Positions 35,416 through 46,791 of a stretch of DNA of 64,000 bases are shown here, piece by piece. A program made the translations under genes and the position numbers. Below the pieces are notes generated by a model. It made no database searches, was not told the origin of the DNA, and worked only from the letters and a program-made list of their open reading frames with translations. Source of the stretch: Boesenbergia rotunda (taxonomy: Eukaryota; Streptophyta; Magnoliopsida; Zingiberales; Zingiberaceae); the NCBI GenBank assembly GCA_024364735.1, contig JAGFNQ010001117.1, positions 181,128 through 245,127 on the forward strand. Reading direction: 5' to 3'. Positions within the stretch are counted from its first letter, which is position 1; the number at the start of each line of letters is the position of its first letter.

Positions 35416-36846
35416 CCCCATGATGATAGGTATATACAAATAATTGTTTTTTTAGTTTTAGTTGTTTTCTTTTGTATCTTCAATTTTCTTTGATGCTTAA
35501 AGGGAAAAAAACCAAAAAAAAACAAAAAAAAAGGAAGAAAAAGATACACAATTTGTGCAGAGAGCTTGCTTGGAATCATCTAGTAGTGTTTGACTCAAAT
35601 GGATTAAGATCCATGGGTTCACTTTGGCTAGTTAGCATGAATGTTTGTAGGATTGAATAAACCGTGCTTTGTGATTGAGATGTGTCGTACTGAACTCTGA
35701 TAGTGTTTCTTGTTTCAGGTTTGATAGTGCATCTCTACAATTTGCAAAATATAGTACAGTATTAGTTACCTCTGCTTTTGTTGTTTAGTTATCTGCTGTA
35801 AATTATTATACCTAATGCAAATTGATAGATGGTAACAAAATTCCTCTTTAAATGACACAAAATTTGAAAGCCACACCGGTCACTAACCATTCAGTTTGTA
35901 ATTCTGTTAAAGGGTTTACTTATGTTTATTGAAGCTGTTGTAGACATAATGAATTAGTTTCTGCCGTGAAGGATAGTGTTTCATTTCTTAAGTTCTTTCA
36001 ACATATCTATTTGCTCATAAATACAAGCAATCTGAATTTTCGTTGTGTATCAACGTTTCTAGCAGTGTTTTTGATTTATACTAGCATAAAGTTACAAGAA
36101 TGCTATAGTACTGTTCTTATTTTCCTGTAGTTTCACTTACTGATTGAGCATCACAACTTTCTCAGATATATATATTTCATGCGGTTGAGTGTGGCTAGGA
36201 CTCTTATTTTAGTTTACGGTTGAATATGTACTTAATAATGGTTTACTGTTATGTTATAGGTGAATCAACCATCTTTTCTTAGTTATTTTCCGACGGCTAA
36301 CTTGGAATAATGCTAATGTATGGTGGCAAGTTTTGGTGGAGACTTTGGTGTGCAAATGTTGTTTTGCTCAAAACAGTGAGCTCCTTAGCTTTGGTGGAGA
36401 CTTTGGTGGCAAGCTTTCGGTCGGATTTGTGAATTACGACAATGTGTTGAAAGTTTTGCTGCAATTTAGAAGTTTTACTGTGCCTTTAATTTTCTTTTAT
36501 CGCACTTCTATTTTTTATTTTCTATCTTTATTTTAAACAGAACAATTTTGTTTCTATTACTCAGAACAAAATTTGAAAATTTTGGAAGTTTTGCCTTTAG
36601 TTTTGCTGTAATGATTTATGATAAACATTACTCAAAATAATTTTGTTTCTATTATTGATAGATATAACCCTCATTTACAATTTTGTTCTCACGTTCTCAC
36701 TTCTCAGTGTTCAAATATATTTCTTACAAAAGAGAAAAACATTAGCCTTGGTAAGTCATATGTTTACTAAAACAACTTGGTAATTTTGACACTTCTTCGT
36801 ATCAAGGCAGCAGAGGTTTGACACTTCTTCGTATCAACAACGGGCA
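35416..36846. other. MULE interior without recognised gene
   Basis: AT-rich sequence that may be the captured 3' flank and introns of the donors. Direct repeats TTTGGTGGAGACTTTGGTG (about 36333 and 36391) and TTTGACACTTCTTCGTATCAA (about 36786 and 36817) are visible. Confidence 0.4.
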
Positions 36847-37008
36847 GAGGCTTGGGAGGGAGTGCTTGAGTTCAGTGCACAATTGCTGGAACAGGAGGGA
36901 TTCGAAGAGTTGGGAGTTCTACTGAAACCATTTGACCCTGAGAAGGTGTCCCCAAGAGAGACAGCTATATGGCTAACAAAGAGCTTCAAAGAAACAACAG
37001 TTTATTGA
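36847..37008 (+). pseudogene. Captured C-terminal exon of an unidentified protein
   Basis: After an acceptor-like CGGGCAG, one frame reads EAWEGVLEFSAQLLEQEGFE, then KPFDPEKVSPRETAIWLTKS, and ends FKETTVY with TGA at 37006-37008. The amphipathic, acidic text and clean stop look like a genuine terminal exon. I do not recognise the family. It is the third distinct gene piece in the MULE and shares orientation with the carrier fragment. Confidence 0.5.
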
Positions 37009-37533
37009 TTGTTGCCCTTCTGAATATCAAAGCTTGTCTGTTTCGTTAGCATAAGTATGTTTGCTCAGTTTCTTAGAACTTCCTAAAAACAACAAAAAAT
37101 GTAACATACAATAGGTGAGTAGTGTGCCAACTTATCATTTCCTTGTATCTTCGCCCAATATGTATAGCTTCTCTATCTGTAATCATATGAGGTAAGATAT
37201 GATGGCCAAAACCTACAATAGTATCTCTTCTTAATTTATCAATAGTACAGTTCAATTTAAGGCATAATCAATGTATAGCTTTAAGCATGAACTAATATGT
37301 ATCGTTTCTTGCTACCTCGCAGAGTATTCTAATCATGCAGAATTCAAAATTGTGATGATGGTCACATCATTTCTAGTTTATCAGTTGATACAATAATAAA
37401 ATGCTCTATATCAATAAGTTAACTTAGAAAATGAAGAACTCATAAGCATAATTTTTTACTAGTGGAACAAAAAAAAGATAACAAAGAAACATTTTTTATT
37501 TTGTTTTCTTTTGTTCTTGGAACAAAGAACAAA

Positions 37534-38202
37534 TCAAACAGTCATCATCATTCTCACAAATTCTTCATAATTGACTTGTCCATCTCCATCCAAGTCTGCC
37601 TCCTTGATCATCTTCTCCACCTCCTCATCAGTCAACTTCTCCCCCAGGTTGATCTGTCACATTTCTCAACTGCACCACCACCAGATGCAAGTCAAACACA
37701 TCATTTTTCTGATCATTTTCTTATCAGACACTAAAATTTCTCACCTCAGTGGCCGAGATGAACCCATTCTGATCCTTGTCGAACACCTTGAAGGCCTCCT
37801 TCAGCTCCTCCTCCACATTGGTCTCCTGCAACAAACCAAAAAAGCTTCAACTTTTTCTCCTGTGCACAGCAAACAAAAACCATGCAAGAGGGCATTCTAC
37901 CTTCACTTTTCTGGACATCAGGTTCAGGAACTCCCCAAACTCAATGCTCCCGTTTCCGTCCGCTTCCTGAACCATCTCCTGCAGCTCCTCCTCGCTCGGG
38001 TTCTGCCCCAGTGACTTGATCACGGTGCCGAGCTCCTCCGGCGTTATACAGCCTGAGCAGAGTAGTCTGTCCTCGCTTCACATAAGAAAGCACAAGGGAG
38101 AAACTTGAAAGAAGAAAGCAGAAGCAGACCATCTCCGTCCTTGCCGAAGAGGCAGAAAGCCTCGTGGAACTTGGTGACTTGCTCCTCCGAGAGAAGATCC
38201 AT
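37534..38202 (-). CDS. Calmodulin-like EF-hand gene carried inside the Pack-MULE
   Basis: Four exons on the - strand: 38130-38202 (ATG), 37901-38052, 37745-37825, and 37534-37653 with TGA, about 141 aa. Text is calmodulin-like throughout (EELGTVIKSLGQNPSEEELQ, EEELKEAFKVFDKDQNGFIS, LGEKLTDEEVEKMIKEADLD). EF-hand 3 (loop 91-102) and EF-hand 4 (122-133) keep their Asp and Glu ligands. EF-hand 1 (20-31) has Gly at position 1, and EF-hand 2 (54-65) has Glu there after an apparent two-residue loss. The last exon has two possible acceptors. The upstream one (exon from 37669) restores the expected LRxVM segment but holds one extra base, so it breaks the frame. The downstream one (37653) keeps the frame but skips five residues. 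A TATAAAG lies near 38250. It could be functional or decaying. Confidence 0.75.
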
Positions 38203-38247
38203 CAATGCAGCGGCGAAGGGATGAGGAGAGGCGTGGGCACATCGGGC

Positions 38248-38256
38248 GGCGCTTTA
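38248..38256 (-). promoter_or_regulatory. TATA-like box upstream of the calmodulin-like gene
   Basis: On the - strand, CCTATAAAGCG lies about 45-50 bp upstream of the ATG at 38202. It is independent of the TATA inside the right TIR. Confidence 0.45.
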
Positions 38257-38542
38257 TAGGCGGAGGCCTGGAGCATGAGAGAGGTGGAAGCGATGAAGTG
38301 GTGGCTCGTTCGATCGATCGATGTGTTGGTTTGCTGTGACAAGTTCGCCATTGTTTAGGGATTTTCCTTGTTCGCGTCCAACTGGGAACAGCTGGAGGTT
38401 GGAGGCAGAGAGGACAGCAATAGCAGGAAGGGCGAAGGAACGACTCGTAGGCGTCGGGCGATGGAAGGTTAGGGTTTTTACGGTTTCGGCGATGGAGGCG
38501 ATGGCTGCGGCTGCGATGGAGGCGATGTCGCGAGCGCAGAGG

Positions 38543-38655
38543 TTTTTTTTAGCTTCGCTGTGTGTCACGTGAACAGCACGTGAATGGGGGTCTTATAGGG
38601 CGAATTTGGACCAGGGAAGGACCAGGAGTCCGCGGACCAGAGGATCCGCGCCGCT
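38543..38655 (-). repeat. Right TIR of the Pack-MULE, with G-boxes
   Basis: Mirror of the left TIR. CACGTG occurs at 38566-38571 and 38577-38582, and CCCTATAAGACCCC is read inward. Confidence 0.8.
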
Positions 38656-39642
38656 CGGGTAGCGGCTCTCCCCCGAACGCTAGAAGATTTATTTAATTTT
38701 AATCAAGCGGCCTTAAATAGTGGCACGAGGTAATCAAAATAGCATTAATATTTGTCAACAATTAAATCACGCATCATGTTGTATGTTAATCGAACGTTAT
38801 AACACTCGATTAATGTATCGTCCGTGTTAAAACCGTTATGACGAGCACATTAATGTACTGACGCGATGAACGTCACGCGTCCAAATGTTTGAACATATTC
38901 ATCACGTATGACATGGCACCTGATTGATCTGGTTGACCGATCAAGAACTTCCCTGATCGGTCAACCAGACCGATCAAGCAGCTCCTGACCGATCAGGCTC
39001 CTGCCTGATCGATCTGCCTGATGGCAGACCGATCAGGCAGGCCTGCCTGCCCGCTTCAAAATAAAAAAATTATTTAATTTCAATTTCAATTAATTTCAAT
39101 TTTAATTAATAATAAATATATTTAAAATTATTATTATTATTTATTTTAAATAATAATTATTTAAATTGGTAAATATAGTTAAAAATAAAAAATATGTATA
39201 TATGAGATTGAATATGTGAAAGAATATCTATGTGATATGTGGACTCCACAAATAATAGGGGGTTTTTTTTACAAATAATAAGGGTTGAATGTTAAATGAA
39301 TGTGAGAGAATGAAGATGTTAATGTTAATATGTATGTGACATGTGAGTCTCATACTTTTCGATGAGGTGGTAGATATTATAACGTTAAAAATATTAAACG
39401 GTTGCGGATGCCCACGCTGAAAACAAACCTGTCCAAGTACCGGTTACCCCCACAGGACAAGAAAATGCTCATCTCGCATCTTAACCGTGAAGAATGTCGC
39501 TTCCTTTATTCCTTTATTTTAAATTTCCCAAAAATAATTTTTGAAGCTGAATATTTGCTATTTCGAATAATATATTAACTTTTGAAAAACAATTTAAAAC
39601 TTACTGATCATAAACAGTTTTTTCTTTTCGGGAATTTACTAC
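38656..39642. other. AT-rich intergenic stretch with a strong hairpin
   Basis: It begins with the remainder of the split 134-bp unit. At 38929-38968 a perfect 15-bp stem CTGGTTGACCGATCA / TGATCGGTCAACCAG encloses a 10-nt loop, followed by more GATCGGTC/GATCAGGC palindromic words to about 39050. No gene is seen. Confidence 0.5.
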
Positions 39643-40297
39643 GGGAGTGTTTGGGAGAACTTCTGCTACCTATTTTTTAGATTCTGGCTACACAGAATCA
39701 CTTTTGAGTATTTAGGAAGGCTAGATTCTACTTTAGCTTCTGTTACTTTTGCTCAGAAGTTAGAAGCAAGAATTTGATGCTTCTACCTGCTTCTATTTTT
39801 TTATTTATGATATAACATTAAAAAATAATATTTATATCCTTAAATAATATAACATTTTACCTGATTGTCACTTGACCTAATTTTCAGAATTATATATATA
39901 TATATATATATTATATTCATATAAATTATATTATTTTTTATTTTTTATTAATTTTATATATTTTTTCAAATATTCAAATTATAAAAAATAAATTTTAATA
40001 CTATATTTAAAATATAATAATAATTATATCACTATTTAAAATATAATAATAATTACGTGAACAAATTGTTGATAGTATCGAAATTATATTTAAATAATTA
40101 AAAAATGGTTAATTTATATAGTTTAAGGATATTATTGACATTCAATTAAAAATTAAGCTTGGAAGTAATTATTCTCCCAAACACTCAAACTTTATCAGTT
40201 TTTGACTTCTATTTTTAAACACTATTTACTTTAGTTACTTACTAATTTCAAAATAATCACTACAAGAATCACTTTTCAAGAAGTACCAAACACTCCC
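39643..40297. mobile_element. Tourist/Harbinger-like MITE
   Basis: The ends are GGGAGTGTTTGG and CCAAACACTCCC, perfect 12-bp TIRs. A 3-bp direct repeat TAC flanks it (39640-39642, 40298-40300). The interior is very AT-rich, non-coding, with a (TA)10 tract at about 39891-39911. Length is 655 bp. Confidence 0.75.
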
Positions 40298-42100
40298 TAC
40301 AAGGCGTAGGCACCTTTTACCAAAAGATACCTCGTAATTTGATAATTATTAAAATGCACATCCATAATTATGGAAGAGCATGCTAATTTATCATACTACG
40401 TGCTCTCTCTCTTTCTCTCCACTCGTAAAAACCAAATCTCTCTTTCTTTTCTTTTGAAAAAAAAATATCTCTCTTTCTTCGTTTAACCTGTTGATTTTTA
40501 TTCATAACTTTATCTTTTTTTTTACATGGGCCTAATATGGGGATATTAGGGCCCAGTGCCAACACATGATAAAATAAGGAAAAAAATTAAAAAATAATAT
40601 TTTTTTTCAAAACCTCAAAACCACCATAAAAAAGTAAAAAATAATAATAAAAAATATATTTAGACTCTTTAAAACCATTAAAACTCACATAATCTCAAAT
40701 ATATTATCAGTTAGTTTTAATTAAAGTCCACCAATAGACTTAGACATATCCGATTGGACTTATTTCAAATCCTTTGAATTTCTGAGATTGTAAAGAGTTC
40801 AATGATATCCTTTCTTGCTTATTTTGGCTTCTCCGGGAGTATTAAAATAATATTAAAAAATCAACTAGCGTTGGGCTTGATATGTTCATATCAAGCCCAT
40901 GTTGGGCAAGGTCAGCGTTAACTGATTCTTTTAATAATAGTTTAATATATTTAGATGAGCTGATTTGAAAACCAATAATGGAGAGTATCATTGGACTCAT
41001 TGTAGTATTAGAAAATCCATAAGATATGAAATAAGTCCAAACGGACCTATATAGGTTCATTAGTATATTTTGGTCAAAACCATTGATCGAACTAGAGAAT
41101 TCAAATTGTATCCATTTAACGTTATATGGATTTTTGAGGTTGTAAGGAGTCTAAATATGCTCTCCATTACTGTTTTAGATTTTCCCTAATAGTTGGTGGT
41201 ACAAGGTTTTGAAAAAAAAAATCTTCTTTTATTTTTAAACATGGTCCCTGGTATCCCCATACCGGGCCTAATATGGTCCTTATACGAGGCACCACTAGGG
41301 AAGTCGGAAAATAGTAATAGATACATATTTTGACTCTTTGTAACCTCGTAAACTCAGAGGACATAAAATGAGTACAATCTGAGCTCTTTAGGTCAATTAA
41401 TGTATTTTCGAATGAAACTCACTCATCAACCTAGAGGGCTCATATTGTACTCAATACAGCTTCTGTGAATTTTTAAGATTGCAAGGAGTTTATAATATAT
41501 CCTCTATTATTTTTTTCAACTTCTCTAGTGTTGATTCAGAGATTTTGAAAAAAAAAAAATAAATAAATCTTTTTTTTCTTTTCTTGTTTTCTCATACGTT
41601 GGGTTGGTATTCCCATATCCGATCCAATGTAATCTTGGTGTGAGAGTCTGAGAGCATATTAAGACAAGTAAAAAAGAAACAAAAATTATCAATAAAAATT
41701 AATAAGTGAAAGAAAAAAAATAGAGAGATTTGCCTCTTATGAGTAGAGAGATAGGTTGAGATTATCTCCGATTCACAAGAGAGAGAAAATCAGAAGATTA
41801 AAAAAATTAGTTTAATTTTTAATAATGACTAAAATGTGATATATATTTTTTTTATCAATTCAGAAAACTATTGACCTGATAAATTTCCCTTTTCTTCTCT
41901 ATAATACGTTCAGTTGCACTAAAATAAATAGTTTGAGCACGCGAAACATTAATGAAAAATAAATTAATAATTTTATTATATTAATGGATAATAGAAAATA
42001 AAGTAATTTATTGGCAGACAAGTTAAAAGGCAAGAAAGGGACGAAAGTAAAGGGAATATATTCTCATAAGATAGATCAATCATATTAAGCAAAATTTTAG
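40298..42100. repeat. Block of degenerate direct and inverted repeats, no gene
   Basis: Three diverged copies of a motif like AATTTCTGAGATTGTAAAGAG occur near 40779, 41131 and 41466. Three CCCATAT/CCCCATAC-GGGCCTAATATGG-like motifs occur near 40528, 41255 and 41611. A CTTGATATGTTCATATCAAG palindrome lies at about 40876. It looks like an old repetitive element array. No coding potential is supported. Confidence 0.4.
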
Positions 42101-42781
42101 ATATATTCGGCAAAACAAAAGTTTTAAAAATAAAGGTTGTGCAATATTATTTCTTTTTAATCTTTATTATTTTAATGATTTACACACCAGATAGGTAATG
42201 GAGTGATTCAAGTAAAATAGGACGTAAGTTGTTTTTAATTCCAATAAATAATGATAATCCTCACCTGCGGTACTCAAGCCCGTCTAAGCACATTGCATAT
42301 TAGAAGAAAGTAAATAAGATGGGGTCTAACCTGAAATAAATCCTATGATTTAAACTTGAGATTTATTACGACAAGTGATAATTAAAGTCGGCCTCGTAGA
42401 TATGGAGTAAGATAAATTTAGATACGCGCAAAATGCATTCGATAGTAATAACTCAGATAAAGAAGAGATAAAAGATAATATTCAATAGTAGTAACTCAGA
42501 TAAAGAAGAGACAAAAGATAACACTCATAGCAATAACTCACATGAATAAGGGATAAAATAAAGTAGTGGAGACTTATCATTGATGAACCAAAACTTGATT
42601 AAATCATAGATTATACATGCCTTTATATAACAGTAGGAAAAACAAATTTGATCACAAAATAATGCTACAAATCCTAAAATAATACATCTAGTTTAACCTT
42701 AGTCATTCGTCTAGTCAAAGTATATCAATTAAATATGGATCTATTCTATCTTAATTTTCACTTGATTTAAATAATACAACA
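42100..42781 (-). repeat. Probable 3' LTR of the decayed copia element
   Basis: On the - strand, the polypurine tract AAGGGGGA (42785-42792) is followed by TGTTGTATTATTTAAATC, a plausible LTR start. Inside are a TATATAA box (about 42632) and a 2.5-copy tandem repeat of 42-43 bp (42441-42550, TAATAACTCAGATAAAGAAG). The outer border and a partner LTR were not found. Confidence 0.4.
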
Positions 42782-42818
42782 TAGTCCCCCTTAAACTAAA
42801 TCATAAATGTTAGTCATC

Positions 42819-45640
42819 TCAATCGTCTTCTTTAACTGACATTAAAGATATCTGCAACTTGACATTAATTGGGGCAATACTCGATATTGATTTGTTTTTT
42901 TTTACAACCCATTCTCTGATTTGGTGATACTTGATATCTATATGTTTGTTGCGATCAAGAAAGACTGAATTCTTAGATAATGCAACCGTTGACTTGTTAT
43001 CACAGAAAATTATTGTAGGGCCATATTGTTCGTGTTTTAGAAAATCTAAAATTTTTCTTAGCCAAAGTGCTTGTGTAACATAATTTGTTGCTGCTATATA
43101 TTTTTCTTCTATTGTTGAAACTGCTACCACTTGAAGACCAAGAAAATATAACTGAACCTAGATGAAAAACATATCCTAATGCACTCTTTCTAGTCTCAAC
43201 ATCTTCGACCCAATCATAATTATCTGTATATCCAATCAGTTCCACAGTTTTATTAGTAATTAAAATACAAAGTCCATCATTAATTATCCCTTTGACATAT
43301 TTGAGAATTCGCTTTATTGCATCCTAATATGACTCATTTGGTTTCTCCATAAACCTGCTAAGTATTCCAACTCCCAAAGAAATATCTGACCTTGTAGCAA
43401 TTGAATATCTTCGACTCTCAATCAAACTTTTATAAGTTGTAATATCTATACTCTTACCAATTTCATCTTAGGATAACTTCATCTTTTTAATCACGGGAGT
43501 AGGAACCGGTTTGGAGCACTCCATTCTAAACCATTTCAAAATATCATAAGCATATTTCTTTTGTGAGACAAAAACTTCATCATCCATCTGAATAACTTCA
43601 AGTCCTAGGGAATAACTCATTAGACACATATCTGTCATTTCAAATTTATTCACCAAAGCCTCCATGAATTCTGTGATTAACTTTAAATTATTTCTGGTAA
43701 AAATCAGGTCATCAACATAAAGACATACTATGAGTGTATCACCAAATTCAATATATTTAATATATAAAGCATGCTCATATGGACATCTCAAAAAATCATT
43801 TTTAACGAAGTAAGAAGCAATACAACTATATCATACTCTCGGTGCTTATTTTAAACCATATAAAGTTTTCTTCAACTTGTAAACCTTATTCTCTTCCCCT
43901 TTCTTCACATATCCTGCAGGTTGTTCAACATATATTTCTTATTCCAATAAGTCATTCAAAAAAATAGACTTCACATCTATTTGACATAGCTTCCAATTAT
44001 TTTGAATAGTAAGTGAAATAAGCATGTGCACTGTATCAAGTCTACCTACAAGAGCAAAAATCTCAAAATAATCAATATATACCTACTTTTATCTTGTAAG
44101 CCTTTGCAACTAACCTCACTTTAAAACAATCAACTTCACCATTTGACTTGTTCTTTGTCTTGTACACCCACTTTACTCCTGGTTTTTTTCTTGGAGGTAA
44201 TTCAGTCAATTCCCAAGTATCATTTATTTCAATGGCATGAATTTCCTCATCCATTGCCTTCAACCAATGAGTTTTTTTAACAGCTTCCTCAAAAGATATA
44301 GGATCACAATCTATAAAAAAAAGCAAACTGAGCAATCTTCATCAGATAGGTCATTATCATTACTTAATACATAATCTTGCAAACAAACTGGTAATTAGTG
44401 CTCGCATTGTGATCTCTTAGTTGATGCTTCAGATTGTGCAGTAGCTTGAACATTATCTTGAGTAGGCTGCTTATTCAAAAGATCATTGGGAATATCAGGA
44501 ATGAAAATTGGCTTTTCTTTTTCAATAGACCAACTCTAACTACCATGTTCATCAAAAATCATATCATGCCTTATAATAACTTTCTTAGTTTCAGGCCCCA
44601 GGGCGTAGCACAGACGGTAGACATATGACATTCTGGCATAATGGTCATGGGTCGATCTCCAGTAGGTGATAACTTGCATTTTCGATCCCACCATGTGTCT
44701 TTGGCCTGTATACCTGCATGAACCTCTCTCCATATCCATGGGGGAAACACTAGGGGGACCTTTTTTCTTAATTTCAAGATTATATAGCTTATAAGCCTTT
44801 GATGTATCACTGTGACCAATAAAAATACACTTCTCACCTTTATCATCGAGTTTCTTTCTCAACTTATTTGGTACTGGTACAAATGCATATGCTAAACAAC
44901 CAAAGATCTTGAGATGTTTGTTAGTGTGCTTTCTTCCACTTCAAGCTCCACCAAACACTATACATATGCATATGCATAGTATCTTATCATAAACTCTTCT
45001 TATTGGACACCTATTCAACACATAAATAGCATAAGATATAGCTTCTGCCCAGAAATGCTTAGGCAAAGTTTTTTGATTTCAACATAAATCTTACCATATT
45101 CATAACAGTTCTATTTTTTCTCGCAACTATCCCATTTTGTTATAGAATGTGTCTTGTCATTTGATGTTAATATCATGCTTCTTTAAAAAATCATCACAAA
45201 CAATACATTCTCTACCTCTATCAGTTCTTAAGATTTTGATTTCAAGTCCACTTTGTTTTTCAATAAATAACTTAAATTGCTTCAAAATATCACATGTTTT
45301 TGACTTTTGATGTAGAAGATAAACCTAAGTTTTTTCACTCAAATCATTAATAAAAGTAATAAAATACTTATTACCTTCAAGTGATGAAACTTCCACTGTG
45401 CACAAATCTAAATGAAAAGGTTCTAATTGTTTTGTGTCTCTCCATGACTTCCTTATAGGAAAAGGTTCTCTATGCTTTTTGTCAATTAAACAAGTCTCAC
45501 AAATATGATTAGGCTTCACAATATCAAGCAACTCAAAAACAAACTTCTTTCTTACTAAATAATTTAACCCAGAAAAATGAAAGTGCCCAAAACGTATATG
45601 TCACAACCAATTATCATCCAAAATCTCAGAATTAAAGTAA
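42819..45640 (-). pseudogene. Decayed Ty1/copia pol (integrase, reverse transcriptase, RNase H)
   Basis: Reading on the - strand from 45640 downward gives the integrase zinc region (RFGHFHFSGL, then NHICETCLIDKKHREPFP), integrase-core words (LRTDRGRECI, FWAEAISYAIYVLNR), the RT start (WLKAMDEEIHAIEINDTWEL, GVKWVYKTKNKSNGEVD), the RT active site (IVCLYVDDLIFT) and RNase H (TRKSALGYVFHLG, IFCDNKSTVALSKN). The order is copia-like. Many frameshifts and stops interrupt it, and a SINE (44595-44763) is inserted between integrase and RT. The element is inactive. Confidence 0.85.
44595..44763 (+). mobile_element. tRNA-derived SINE inserted in the dead copia pol
   Basis: The + strand head resembles a tRNA, with box A-like TAGCACAGACGG and box B-like GGGTCGATCTCC about 40 bp later. 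The flanks TTTCTTAGTTTCAG (44581-44594) and TTTCTTAATTTCAAG (44764-44778) form an imperfect target duplication. Removing it rejoins copia integrase and RT text. Confidence 0.65.
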
Positions 45641-46696
45641 AAAGAAATTTATGTTGAATTTTGAGACATTTTTACCTTTGCTATCAACTTTTCTTTTTCA
45701 TATGTGTAACAGTACAATACCTCTGAATAATATATATTTTATAACCCTTTTTTGATAATTATCTCATACTTAATACGTTTTGGTGAAGTTTAGAAACATA
45801 AAAGACATCATATATAAAATTTTGAGAACCATCTTTCAACTGAATATAAATTTTACATAAAATATTTTTATTTTGTAAAATAAAATTTGATTTAACAAAA
45901 AAAACAACCTCTAAACCCTAAATTCAAGTCAACCCGAACTCAACCTAAAACTAAACCAATCTAAAAACTCTCAACTCGAATCCAAAACTCCAAACCCTAA
46001 TCTGATATTTTTTGGATCGATTCAGATTGGATTGATCCTATCCCATCATGCCAATCCCACAAGCCTCTTATGCATTCTCGTTTGATCATGATAGGGAAGC
46101 AAGTCAAAATAGAAAAACTTACATTGGGTTTAGGGATAATCAAGCTTGACTTCCACCGCGTCAAGGTAATATTCTACTTCTGATTTATATCCCTTCCCGA
46201 TCCCATCGAATAATAGAACTAACTTATCCTAAGGCAGAGGGGCGAGAAAATCAACACCACTATTCTTACCATGAACCTTCTTTTCGCACTATTACTATTA
46301 AAGATAGTAAAATAATAGGAAAAAATAAATTCAATTGTCAACTAGTCCTAATGAAAATATGATTGACTATGGATTCAAGCCATAGCACATGATATCATCA
46401 TACGATTTTCCCAACTAAAGTGAACTCAAGTCAATTTTTTACACTCCTAATTATATGTACGTATATGTTCTATATCAATTTTCATGGAATGAACTAATGT
46501 TTAATACGTGGGTACTGCCAATGTATAAGTTCTATACCATCAAACATTTGTTTTAGGAAAAAAAGGTATAATAGAAATAAAAATGAAATTTTCTATGCAA
46601 ACAGTGATTTAATAATCAATATCATTGAATTATTCAAAATGAATGGAAAAATATAATTAAACAATATGCATAATGAACTCATAATAATAAGTAAAG

Positions 46697-46791
46697 TCCC
46701 GGGATTATGGTATAATGGAAGGGTGACTAATTATCATCTCAGGTATCCGCGTTTCAATCCTTAGCTACGGTTTTATTTTATAAAAAAAAAT
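46697..46791 (+). mobile_element. Very short tRNA-derived SINE with 18-bp perfect target duplication
   Basis: The 95-bp body has box A-like TGGTATAATGG and box B-like GTTTCAATCC and ends in an A-rich tail. Perfect 18-bp direct repeats TCATAATAATAAGTAAAG lie at 46679-46696 and 46792-46809. A diverged relative is at 59745-59840. Confidence 0.7.

Larger units (their letters stand above)
34575..38655. mobile_element. Pack-MULE: non-autonomous Mutator-like element carrying pieces of at least three genes
   Basis: Long TIRs of about 110 bp lie at 34575-34690 and 38543-38655. They are roughly 92 percent alike by eye and start CGCGGATCCTCTGGTCCGCG on each inward strand. CTCGGGTAGCGG flanks both sides (34564-34575 and 38654-38665), which allows a 9-bp Mutator-type target duplication CGGGTAGCG. 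The interior has no transposase. It carries, on the + strand, a mitochondrial carrier 3' fragment (34978-35415) and an unidentified C-terminal exon (36847-37008). On the - strand it carries a calmodulin-like gene (37534-38202). Both subterminal regions are built of GCCTCCATCGCCGCCATC-like repeats. It sits between the divergently oriented SYTF-like and PHL-like genes. Confidence 0.85.

Noticed and set aside
42441..42550. Regularly spaced repeats that might suggest a CRISPR array
   Set aside because: Only 2.5 diverged tandem copies without spacers, in a plant retroelement.
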